Assembly: GCA_943845485.1 (NCBI GenBank)
Contig: CALTNV010000113.1
Span: 1 to 8,378 of the forward strand
Source of the DNA: an uncultured Flavobacteriales bacterium
Lineage (GTDB): Bacteria; Bacteroidota; Bacteroidia; Flavobacteriales; CALTNV01
Direction of reading: 5' to 3'
DNA: 8,378 nt
Shown: piece by piece, positions 1 to 7,049 of the stretch
Position numbering within the stretch: position 1 is the stretch's first letter
Layout: each line of letters begins with the position of its first letter
Position numbers and translations under genes: made by a program
The notes under the pieces: generated by a model
The model's database searches: none
Seen by the model: the letters and a program-made list of their open reading frames with translations, nothing else
What the model was told of the DNA's origin: nothing

Positions 1-46
1 TCTATCGATATAAGTCTAAAGACATTATATCTGATATTATATGTAA

Positions 47-66
47 ATAGCCTGAAATACGGCTAT
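47..66. repeat. Small inverted repeat (6-bp stem)
   Basis: ATAGCC at 47-52 pairs with GGCTAT at 61-66 across an 8-nt loop. The right arm contains CGGCTA, which recurs twice in the right flank (8288-8293 and 8304-8309). It may be the end of a neighbouring transcript or part of a boundary element. The stem is short and its function is unknown. Confidence 0.35.
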
Positions 67-296
67 ACAGAAATTACTACATAAATGTACTATAATGTTC
101 TGCGTTATGTAACTTGAGCTTTGATTAAAAGCGAAAGTTTTTACTAGAGTTTCTTTAAAAAATTTATTCTAAAAAGTTTCTTCTACGAATGTTAATGTAA
201 CACTTTTAATGCGACGACGTAGGAGGGAAGCATAATGTGTGTGGAATGGATTAGTTTGATAAAAACTTTAATTTTTTATAGGATTATTTTGAAAGT

Positions 297-332
297 GTCC
301 GTAGATTTGTCCGTGTCCGTAAAAACGTCCGC
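297..332 (+). promoter_or_regulatory. GTCCGY repeat array, probable operator or Arm-type binding site
   Basis: Four hexamers are visible: GTCCGT at 297-302, 309-314 and 315-320, and GTCCGC at 327-332. Their starts are spaced 12, 6 and 12 bp, so the array reads as two tandem 18-bp units (297-314 and 315-332), each with a hexamer at both ends and an AT-rich centre. It ends 9 bp before the first start codon, where an operator would be expected. The first gene begins with an integrase-type Arm DNA-binding domain, and Arm domains bind short direct repeats in phage and transposon integrases. It is therefore reasonable to infer that this protein binds here and regulates its own operon. The array could also be a relic of an integrase gene leader. 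The binding partner is not proven. Confidence 0.55.
302..309 (+). promoter_or_regulatory. Possible Bacteroidetes -7 promoter element
   Basis: TAGATTTG matches the TANNTTTG -7 consensus used by the Bacteroidetes primary sigma factor. It lies between the first two GTCCGY copies and 32 bp before the methyltransferase start, so a regulator bound to the repeats would block it. No TTTG -33 element is seen at the usual 17-23 bp spacing; the nearest TTTG (288-291) is only 10 bp away. This lowers confidence. Confidence 0.3.
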
Positions 333-341
333 AATAATAAT

Positions 342-2555
342 ATGGCTACTATAAATTTCTATCTCGATAAAACTGATAAAAAAGGATTTGCTCCAATTCA
401 TTTAAGGATTAATTGTAATTCTGAACAAGTAAAGCTTTCTACAGGAGAAAAAATACAACCAGAAAATTTCAACAAGGAAACTCAACTTGTAAAAGATGAT
501 GCAGAAAGAGTTACTGAAATAAATCATTATTTAGGTTATTTAAAAGACAGAGCAGAAGAGTTATTCAATAGTTCATATAAAAAGAGTTATACCAATAAAG
601 AAATAAAATCTAAACTAACAGACTTTGTCAAAGCTTACAAGGAAGACCACAATGTTAATATAGTTAGAGAACAAGTATCTCTTTATGGAAAACCATTCAC
701 TTTTGTGGATTTATTTGCAGGAGCTGGAGGATTTAGTGAAGGCTTTATTCAAGCCGAACACAATAATAAGTTCTTTGATTTTATTCTAGCAAATGACATT
801 AATGAGAATTCTGAATTAACACACGTTGTGCGTTATAACCATCAATTAGGTTTAGATGCTGATTTTTTATGCCAAGACATTACAGAACCTGATTTTTTAG
901 ACAATTTATTATTAAAAACAAAAGATAAAACTATTGATGTAGTTTGTGGAGGACCTCCTTGTCAGAGTTTTAGTTTAGCTGGAAAAAGAAAGAAGTTTGA
1001 CAAAAAAGATGATTTATTTTCTCATTATTTAGAAGTTATTAAAGTACTTCAACCAAAGTATTTTATAATGGAGAATGTAAAAGGAATTCTAACAAAAGAG
1101 AAAGGAAAAATTAAAGAATTAATTTTGAAAGAAATTAATTCTATTGTTGATATTAAAGAAATTCCAAAATTAACGACTTTCATTAAATCCTTAAAGAAAA
1201 CAAATTCAGAAAATGAGTTTCTTTTGAATTGTTTAGTCAAGAGAATTGAAATTGAGCAGTATACTGATTTAAAAGCAGAAGAATTTAAAGAGGTTTATAT
1301 CAAAACCATAGATTCTAAATTCAAAAAATTAACTCCCGATATTGTAGATTATAAAACCAGTAAAACAGACGAAAGAGTTAGCACAATTCGACACGGATTT
1401 AATTTATTAGTTAGAAGTAAAGAATGGGAAAAGTTAAAGCGAGATATAATACGTGAGAAAGATTTCTGTAATATAGATAACGATTATTTTGTAGATTCTT
1501 TCACTCAATTCCTTACAGATATAGATTCTAATGAGATTATCAATAAAATAGAAGAAGCTTTTAGTAGATTAAATGTTGCTAATAACTTTAAAAAATCTTG
1601 TAACGACATTATTCAAGCATTAAAAATTTATGTACTAAATATTGATGATTGTCTTACAATGATTCGTGATTATTGCAATACCAAACAAAGTAAAGAATTA
1701 GACAATATCATAAACGATATAAGGCTTTATAGAATTGAAGCGCCTTTTGTTGCTAATTCATCAAATTATGGAGTTCCTCAAAATAGAGAAAGAGTTTTAT
1801 TTATTGGATGCAGAAAAGACCAAAAATTCATTTCTGAAATTCCTGCAACTGTAACTGAAGAAGAAAAAGTTACAGTATTTGAAGCATTATATGATTTAGA
1901 TTTTATTGGAAATAATGAAGAAGCTCATCTTTATCAATTAGTTGATATTTCTAAACAATACAACGGAACTGGAAAAAAAATGAAGAGTTTATTAAAAACT
2001 CGTTCAATTGATGGTAAACCACTAAAATCAAAAGGGAAAACATTTGCAGATTGGAGTAAAAAGGGAAGATTAAATGGTAGATTTACAAAAGCTAAAAAAC
2101 CATTCTATGTAAAAAACATAGAGGCTTTAAACAATGGAGAAAAAGTGTTTGATGTACTTCATAACCACAAAACAAGTAATCAAGGTGAAGATGTAATAAA
2201 ACGTCTTGATATTATTTTAAAAGAAGGTGGTTATAAAAATGCACAAGCTGAATTAGATAAATGTGGTTTGTCTTCTAAAAAAAGAAACTATAATGTATTA
2301 AAACCAGAGAGCCAAAGTCCAACAGTTATGACTATTCCTGATGATTATATACATTACAATTCTCCAAGAGCTTTAACAGTTAGAGAAATGGCAAGATTAC
2401 AATCTTTTGATGATACATTTGTCTTTCAAGGAAAACGTTCTACAGGTGGAAATAATAGAAAAACAGAATTGCCACAATATACTTTAGTTGGAAATGCTGT
2501 TCCACCACTTATGGCAAGAGCAATTGCAACTGAAATCTTGAAAAATATTAAATGA
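342..2555 (+). CDS. C5-cytosine DNA methyltransferase with N-terminal integrase-type Arm domain
   Basis: The product should methylate carbon 5 of cytosine in a specific DNA site, protecting host DNA from the endonuclease encoded next. At 737 residues it is much longer than a usual enzyme of this class (about 330-450). Residues 1 to about 75 (INFYLDK, then GFAPIHLRI, then STGEKIQPENFN) read as the Arm DNA-binding domain of Bacteroidetes tyrosine recombinases, with a further helical stretch to about 110. The catalytic part has motif I (DLFAGAGGFSEGF, 123-135), motif IV (GGPPCQS with nucleophile Cys207), motif VI (ENV, 244-246), motif VIII (QNRER, 480-484), the RxLTxREMARLQSF block (676-689) and motif X (GNAVPP, 717-722). 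All key residues are present. About 190 extra, mostly helical residues (about 266-460) separate motifs VI and VIII. Target recognition probably lies near 500-650. The start at 342 gives a complete Arm domain. The stop overlaps the next start as ATGA. The sequence specificity cannot be read from the sequence. Confidence 0.95.
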   Translation: MATINFYLDKTDKKGFAPIHLRINCNSEQVKLSTGEKIQPENFNKETQLVKDDAERVTEINHYLGYLKDRAEELFNSSYKKSYTNKEIKSKLTDFVKAYKEDHNVNIVREQVSLYGKPFTFVDLFAGAGGFSEGFIQAEHNNKFFDFILANDINENSELTHVVRYNHQLGLDADFLCQDITEPDFLDNLLLKTKDKTIDVVCGGPPCQSFSLAGKRKKFDKKDDLFSHYLEVIKVLQPKYFIMENVKGILTKEKGKIKELILKEINSIVDIKEIPKLTTFIKSLKKTNSENEFLLNCLVKRIEIEQYTDLKAEEFKEVYIKTIDSKFKKLTPDIVDYKTSKTDERVSTIRHGFNLLVRSKEWEKLKRDIIREKDFCNIDNDYFVDSFTQFLTDIDSNEIINKIEEAFSRLNVANNFKKSCNDIIQALKIYVLNIDDCLTMIRDYCNTKQSKELDNIINDIRLYRIEAPFVANSSNYGVPQNRERVLFIGCRKDQKFISEIPATVTEEEKVTVFEALYDLDFIGNNEEAHLYQLVDISKQYNGTGKKMKSLLKTRSIDGKPLKSKGKTFADWSKKGRLNGRFTKAKKPFYVKNIEALNNGEKVFDVLHNHKTSNQGEDVIKRLDIILKEGGYKNAQAELDKCGLSSKKRNYNVLKPESQSPTVMTIPDDYIHYNSPRALTVREMARLQSFDDTFVFQGKRSTGGNNRKTELPQYTLVGNAVPPLMARAIATEILKNIK

Positions 2556-3733
2556 GAATATTAACTAGCCAAGAAGAAGAGAAACTGAAAATTTTAACTG
2601 AAAACTCAATCTCTTTAACATTAATTGAACCTACTGAAAATGGACTTAAGAAGTCTATTATGGATGCAACTGGAACTGTTAGAAATTATTTGAGAAAAAA
2701 TAATTTTCACGATTATAATTTACAAGCCCAAGGTCCCGAAAGTAAGATAATAATTGATGCTCTAATTTATGAAGCTGATAAAGTTAATAAATCAAGAACT
2801 TCATTATATAGACCTAAAACAAAAAAAGGAGACCCAAGAATATGGTTTAGTGGGTTAACAAAATATTCTAATCCAAATGATATTTTAGCTTTAATTGCTT
2901 TTGAAGGTAAACTGCACGTTCTTAACTTAACGCAATTACAAATAGAGCAATTAATAGATTCTGCTATTATAAACCCAATAAAAGAATTAATTGAGGAGAT
3001 TAATTTTATTGAAAATGCAGTTTCAAAAGAATTATTAAATATGATAACTAATCTTGCAAAAGGTGGTCCAATATTATCAATGGTAAATGCAGATACTTCT
3101 GTTGGAAGAACATTAGAAACTGCTTTAGGGATTGATATTAATTCTTCTAAACTTCCTGATTATAAAGGAATTGAATTAAAATCTTTCAGAGCTAATAAGG
3201 GTAATAGAAAGAATTTATTTGCACAAGTTCCAGATTGGAAACTAAGCAAATTTAAAAGGTCAGCTGAAATATTAGATGCTTTTGGTTATTGGAGAGAAGA
3301 AGATTTTAAATTATACTGTACTGTTTCCGCAATAACAACTAATTCACAAGGCTTAACTTTAAAAGTTGATTCAGACATAAATCAACTTATTGAAAGCTCC
3401 AATCAAAAAGGAGTAGGGGACTTTGTGGTTTGGACTTTGGATAAATTACACTCCAGATTACTTGAAAAACATAAAGAAACATTCTGGGTAGCTGCTGATA
3501 CAATCTATGACGATGGAAAAGAATATTTTCAATACAAACAGGTGGAACATACGAAAAAACCTATTATTTCTCAATTTGATATTTTATTAGAGCAAGGAGT
3601 TATTACTTTGGACCATTTAATTAAAAGAAACTCAAAAGGTAAAGTTGTTGAGAAAGGTCCTCTATTTAAAATTAAGCCAAATAGCTTAGATCTGTTGTTT
3701 CCTCCAAGTAATATTTATAATTTAGGCACATAA
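2552..3733 (+). CDS. MvaI/BcnI-family type II restriction endonuclease
   Basis: This 393-residue protein is the probable cutting partner of the upstream methyltransferase. Residues about 165-390 resemble the MvaI/BcnI branch of PD-(D/E)XK nucleases. GRTLE (185-189) is followed by LPDYKGIELKS, in which Asp203, Glu208 and Lys210 have the D-x4-E-x-K spacing of the MvaI active site. Downstream LFAQVPDWK (222-230), a stretch near FDILLEQGVITLDHLIKR (342-359) and GPLFKIK (369-375) are also typical of that family. MvaI and BcnI act as monomers that nick one strand at a time; whether this one does is unknown. Residues 1-165, including GDPRIWFSGL (93-102), are an extension not found in the short family members and may add DNA recognition. 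The start codon lies in an ATGA overlap with the methyltransferase gene, and the stop shares one base with the next start. The active site looks intact. The recognition site is not predictable, although the family founders cut CCNGG-like sites. Confidence 0.88.
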   Translation: MRILTSQEEEKLKILTENSISLTLIEPTENGLKKSIMDATGTVRNYLRKNNFHDYNLQAQGPESKIIIDALIYEADKVNKSRTSLYRPKTKKGDPRIWFSGLTKYSNPNDILALIAFEGKLHVLNLTQLQIEQLIDSAIINPIKELIEEINFIENAVSKELLNMITNLAKGGPILSMVNADTSVGRTLETALGIDINSSKLPDYKGIELKSFRANKGNRKNLFAQVPDWKLSKFKRSAEILDAFGYWREEDFKLYCTVSAITTNSQGLTLKVDSDINQLIESSNQKGVGDFVVWTLDKLHSRLLEKHKETFWVAADTIYDDGKEYFQYKQVEHTKKPIISQFDILLEQGVITLDHLIKRNSKGKVVEKGPLFKIKPNSLDLLFPPSNIYNLGT

Positions 3734-6345
3734 TGGGAGATAAAAAAAACCTACATTTTAAAACAAACGTTCAGTTAAAAAGTATCATTGGTAAGGATTT
3801 AATTAACGATGATAAGATAGCTATACTTGAACTTGTAAAAAATTCATTTGATGCTGATTCTAAAAAGGTTAATGTTGATTTCTTTAATTTAAAGAATAAT
3901 GATGATGACAATATAAAGACATTTTCAGATTCGACCTCTAGAATTATAATTAAGGATAATGGACAAGGAATGGATATTGATGATGTTGAAGATAAATGGT
4001 TAAATATAGCTTACTCTGAAAAAAAGAAAAATACTACTCAACACAAAAGACGAATGGCTGGAGCTAAAGGTGTTGGTAGATTTTCTTGTGACCGATTAGG
4101 AGAGTATCTAAATTTATATTCAAAAAAAGAAGGAGATAAAACTTACGTTAAGCTTACTATAGATTGGAAACTATTTGAAATAGAAGATGAAAATAAAGAA
4201 ATCCAATCTATTCCATTAGAATATCAAGAGTTGACAAAAAATGAGCTACAGAATTTAGGTGTTAAACCTTTCGAAAAAGGTGTTATTCTGGAAATTATTA
4301 AACTCAGAAGCGATTGGGTTTACCCTGTCTTTGACAAAAAACAAAAATTATCTGGCTGGAATACAGATAAATTAAGTTCGCTAAAGAAATACCTCGAGAA
4401 ACTAATAAATCCAAATCAAGCATTTGAAAATGATGATTTTGGTGTTTATATAGATGCACGTGAATTTAAAGCGGAAAATAAGACTAAAAAAGATTACGAT
4501 AAGTTTTTAGGTAAAGTAGAGAACCGAATTTTTGACAAACTTGACTTTAAATCTACTAGTATTGAATCTTATACTATTGATGATGGCAAAGTTATTTATA
4601 CAGAATTAAAAGATAAGGGTAGGACAATTTTTTGGCTGAAAGAAAAGAATCAATATTATCCATTAGTCAAAGATGTAAAAGTTTCTGTTTACTTTTTAAA
4701 TTCTTATGCAAAAGCGTTTTTTACCAGACAAACAGGAATACAAGCTGTTAATTATGGTTCTATATTTTTATTTATAAATGGGTTTAGGATTTCGCCTTAT
4801 GGAGATGTTGGTAATGATTGGCTCGGTTTAGACCAAAGAAAGGCTCAAGGTACAAGGCGGTATCTTGGTTTAAGAGATATAATTGGTCAAATTGAAATTT
4901 TAGATGAACAGAATGATTTTCAAATTATTTCTAGCCGTGAGGGTATTGTCAAGAATGATAATTACGCTAGTTTAACTAATTCTGAAAGAAATGATAGTTT
5001 CTATTATAAAGCTCATAGAAGATTAGAAAGATATGTTGTCGATGGATTAAACTGGGATAGTTCTGTATACGATGGTAAAAATAAAGAAGAGGCGAAGAAA
5101 TTAAGAGATATAGAAGCTAAAATTGTCTCTGGCGAAACTTTAGAAGCGGATTTAGTATATAGGGAAGACGATAATACAAAGCAAAAAAGAACATATTCAG
5201 CTATTCACTCTATTATTTCTGCAAGAATTTCAGATGTATTAGAACTTTACATCAATGAAGATCTAATTACTCAAAAAATTCAAGAAGAAAGAGAAAAGTC
5301 TGAAAGAGAAATTAAGCAATTAATAAAAGATTTTGAAGATAAAAAAATTGATACAGAGGCTTTAAACCGAATTCTTTTAAGGAAAGCAGAACAAAATCAG
5401 GAATTAGAAAAAGAATTAAAAGATCTAAACAGATATAGTACTAATGAAGCAACTACTAAAGCAATTTTAAAGCTTCAAAGATATAAAGATACTATTGAAG
5501 AACAGGCAGCCTTAATCGAGAACCTAAAAATACAATTAGAAAATCTTGCAAAAGATAAAATTACTTCTGAAAAAAAAGTTACTACTTATAAGGAAAAGGC
5601 TGAAAAAGCTGAAAAAGATTTAGCAATAGAAAAAGAGAAAACTTTCTATCTTTTATCCACTAGAAGAACTTTAAGTGAAGACGCAGACGGTCTTATTCAT
5701 ACTATTAAAATCAATAATATTGAAATAAGGGATGGTTTAGATAATTTGATTGATGATGTAACAGAAGATAGTTTTGACAACAATGATTTAATACGAAGAT
5801 TAGGTCATATTAAGGTTTATGCAGAAAGGACTTTAAAGATGGCGGAATTTGCAACCAGATCGGATTTAAAAGAGGATATTGAAAAAAGAAATATAAATTT
5901 AGTACAATTCATAAAAGAGTATGTTACTCTGTATGGAGAAACTTTTGCAGATAATATTGAATTTGTTTTTGATGGGGATGATGCACAACTTCAAAAAAGT
6001 ACTAGCATTCTAAATCTTTCAATCGCACTGGATAATCTAATTAACAATGCTGTTAAATGGGGAGCAAAAACAATTAAGTTTACTTTCAAAAAAATTAATA
6101 AGACTAGTTTATCTTTAATAATTTCTGACGATGGTGTAGGTTTAGTGAAAAAGCATCTAGATGATCCAGAAAGAATCTTTGATCTTACTGTTAGAGAACT
6201 AGCTCCAAATGGTTTTGGCGGTTCAGGAATAGGTTTATATTATACAAGAAGCCTCTTGGAAGAAATGGGAAATACTATAAAATTTGTTGGAAATAATAAA
6301 GTTTTATCCGGAGCATCATTCGAAATAACATTTAGCGCTGTATGA
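3733..6345 (+). CDS. Double-GHKL ATPase: Hsp90/MORC-like domain plus histidine-kinase-like domain
   Basis: This 870-residue protein has two separate GHKL ATP-binding domains. The first shows the N-box ILELVKNSFDAD (31-42: Glu33, Asn37, Asp40), the G1 box DNGQGMD (75-81) and the G2 loop GAKGVGRF (110-117), as in Hsp90, MutL and MORC proteins. A second conserved-looking block (FINGFRISPYGD near 347-358, then DWLGLDQRKAQG at 362-373) and SSREGI (400-405) suggest the S5-like transducer domain that follows in that group. A long charged coiled coil spans about 505-635. The C-terminal half resembles a histidine kinase: an H-box-like helix with His656 (LIHTIK), an N-box DNLINNAVKWGA (767-778), G1 SDDGVGL (798-804) and G2 GFGGSGIGL (827-835). 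No membrane segment or signal peptide is seen, so it is cytosolic. It probably senses DNA or a DNA-protein complex and signals to the receiver-like protein encoded next, which it overlaps by ATGA. The signalling role is inferred; the two ATPase folds are clear. Confidence 0.88.
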   Translation: MGDKKNLHFKTNVQLKSIIGKDLINDDKIAILELVKNSFDADSKKVNVDFFNLKNNDDDNIKTFSDSTSRIIIKDNGQGMDIDDVEDKWLNIAYSEKKKNTTQHKRRMAGAKGVGRFSCDRLGEYLNLYSKKEGDKTYVKLTIDWKLFEIEDENKEIQSIPLEYQELTKNELQNLGVKPFEKGVILEIIKLRSDWVYPVFDKKQKLSGWNTDKLSSLKKYLEKLINPNQAFENDDFGVYIDAREFKAENKTKKDYDKFLGKVENRIFDKLDFKSTSIESYTIDDGKVIYTELKDKGRTIFWLKEKNQYYPLVKDVKVSVYFLNSYAKAFFTRQTGIQAVNYGSIFLFINGFRISPYGDVGNDWLGLDQRKAQGTRRYLGLRDIIGQIEILDEQNDFQIISSREGIVKNDNYASLTNSERNDSFYYKAHRRLERYVVDGLNWDSSVYDGKNKEEAKKLRDIEAKIVSGETLEADLVYREDDNTKQKRTYSAIHSIISARISDVLELYINEDLITQKIQEEREKSEREIKQLIKDFEDKKIDTEALNRILLRKAEQNQELEKELKDLNRYSTNEATTKAILKLQRYKDTIEEQAALIENLKIQLENLAKDKITSEKKVTTYKEKAEKAEKDLAIEKEKTFYLLSTRRTLSEDADGLIHTIKINNIEIRDGLDNLIDDVTEDSFDNNDLIRRLGHIKVYAERTLKMAEFATRSDLKEDIEKRNINLVQFIKEYVTLYGETFADNIEFVFDGDDAQLQKSTSILNLSIALDNLINNAVKWGAKTIKFTFKKINKTSLSLIISDDGVGLVKKHLDDPERIFDLTVRELAPNGFGGSGIGLYYTRSLLEEMGNTIKFVGNNKVLSGASFEITFSAV

Positions 6346-7049
6346 GTATAAAAAAAGTACTATTTATTGATGATGGTCCAATAGAACAAATCACAACTAA
6401 GTTGAGAAAGAACCTACATAGTAGAGGTTACACTTTGGATGAAGAAGTAATTAATTTAAACTTACCGCAATACAAAAAAGTAAACCCTAATGAGCCTGAT
6501 AAATATATTATAGATTTTGATGCCGTGAAAAAAGTAATTGTAGAAACTCATTCAAAAGAGCCTTATCATTCAATTGCTTGTGACTACCATTATGCAAATG
6601 ATCCATTGGATGGATTTACTATTCTAAAATGGATTAAAAACGAGAGTCAAAATAAAAAATATAGAATACGTAGGGCAAAGTTTGTGTTGTATTCTTCTGA
6701 GGGAGATAAATTTGCTAAAAAGACCAATTCAGTCGACGATATCAGTAAATTAATTAGAATAAAATTTGATGACTTTTTAAAAAGAGAAAGGTTAGCAGAT
6801 GACTTAGCCTCTCTTTTATTAAAGGAAAATACTCGCTTTGACTTTAATACAATGTTAATCCAAGAATTAGAAAAATACCCAGGCTTTATATTTAAAAGTG
6901 TGTACCCTAAATTCAAAGGAAAAAAGTTGGAAGATATAGTTGTCGAAATTGATAAAGAGCTACCGAATGGTATAGGTTTTCAACAGAGTATCGCAGAATT
7001 AACAATTGCTCATCTTATTGAACTTAATAGAATTGAAGAAGAGGAATGA
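6342..7049 (+). CDS. Divergent response-regulator receiver-like protein
   Basis: This is a 235-residue soluble protein. The N-terminus KKVLFIDDGPIEQ (4-16) has the beta-strand and acidic pair (Asp10, Asp11) of a CheY-like receiver. Strand 3 ends in IACDYHYANDPLDGFTILKWIK (78-99), where Asp81 sits at the phosphoacceptor position, followed by the usual Gly before helix 3. FVLYSSEGD (114-122) fits the strand carrying the conserved Ser/Thr. The expected Lys after the last strand is not certain; Lys141 or Lys147 are candidates. The spacing between strands 1 and 3 is longer than in CheY because of an insertion around 35-70. Residues 150-235 are helical and match no DNA-binding or enzyme domain I recognise, so it is unlikely to be a transcription factor. 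It lies directly after a histidine-kinase-like gene and before a caspase-like gene, with ATGA overlaps on both sides, so it is probably the relay between them. It could also be a pseudo-receiver acting as an adaptor without phosphorylation. Confidence 0.72.
   Translation: MSIKKVLFIDDGPIEQITTKLRKNLHSRGYTLDEEVINLNLPQYKKVNPNEPDKYIIDFDAVKKVIVETHSKEPYHSIACDYHYANDPLDGFTILKWIKNESQNKKYRIRRAKFVLYSSEGDKFAKKTNSVDDISKLIRIKFDDFLKRERLADDLASLLLKENTRFDFNTMLIQELEKYPGFIFKSVYPKFKGKKLEDIVVEIDKELPNGIGFQQSIAELTIAHLIELNRIEEEE

Larger units (their letters stand above)
1..341. other. Left flank without a convincing gene
   Basis: No reading frame of gene-like length or composition was found on either strand. The stretch is AT-rich. 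It contains a 6-bp hairpin (47-66), a second 5-bp hairpin (GCTTT at 118-122 with AAAGC at 128-132), a near-repeat pair GTTATGTAAC (104-113) and GTTAATGTAAC (191-201), an 8-bp direct repeat AGTTTCTT (148-155 and 175-182), and the GTCCGY array just before the first gene. A purine-rich AGGAGGG at 221-227 precedes only a 39-codon frame (235-354) that runs into the first gene. The region probably carries the operon promoter, but a full -33/-7 Bacteroidetes promoter could not be assigned. Confidence 0.6.

Noticed and set aside
297..332. The start of a CRISPR array
   Set aside because: The repeated unit is only 6 bp with 0-6 bp between copies; CRISPR repeats and spacers are several times longer.
342..670. 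A truncated tyrosine recombinase pseudogene
   Set aside because: The Arm domain is in frame with an intact methyltransferase and there is no recombinase catalytic domain or stop between them, so it is treated as a fusion.
1049..1240. Open frame of 63 codons on the minus strand
   Set aside because: It lies wholly inside the methyltransferase gene, antisense to its inserted helical region, with a composition expected from AT-rich coding sequence.
3733..6345. Mismatch-repair MutL or a DNA gyrase subunit
   Set aside because: The first ATPase domain has GHKL motifs, but the rest lacks MutL endonuclease or gyrase features and continues into a coiled coil and a second, kinase-like ATPase.
6647..6916. 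Open frame of 89 codons on the minus strand
   Set aside because: It is antisense to the receiver-like gene and shows no recognisable motif; the + strand frame has receiver features and coupled junctions.
6342..7049. A transcriptional controller (C protein) for the restriction genes
   Set aside because: There is no helix-turn-helix pattern; the visible motifs are those of a receiver domain.
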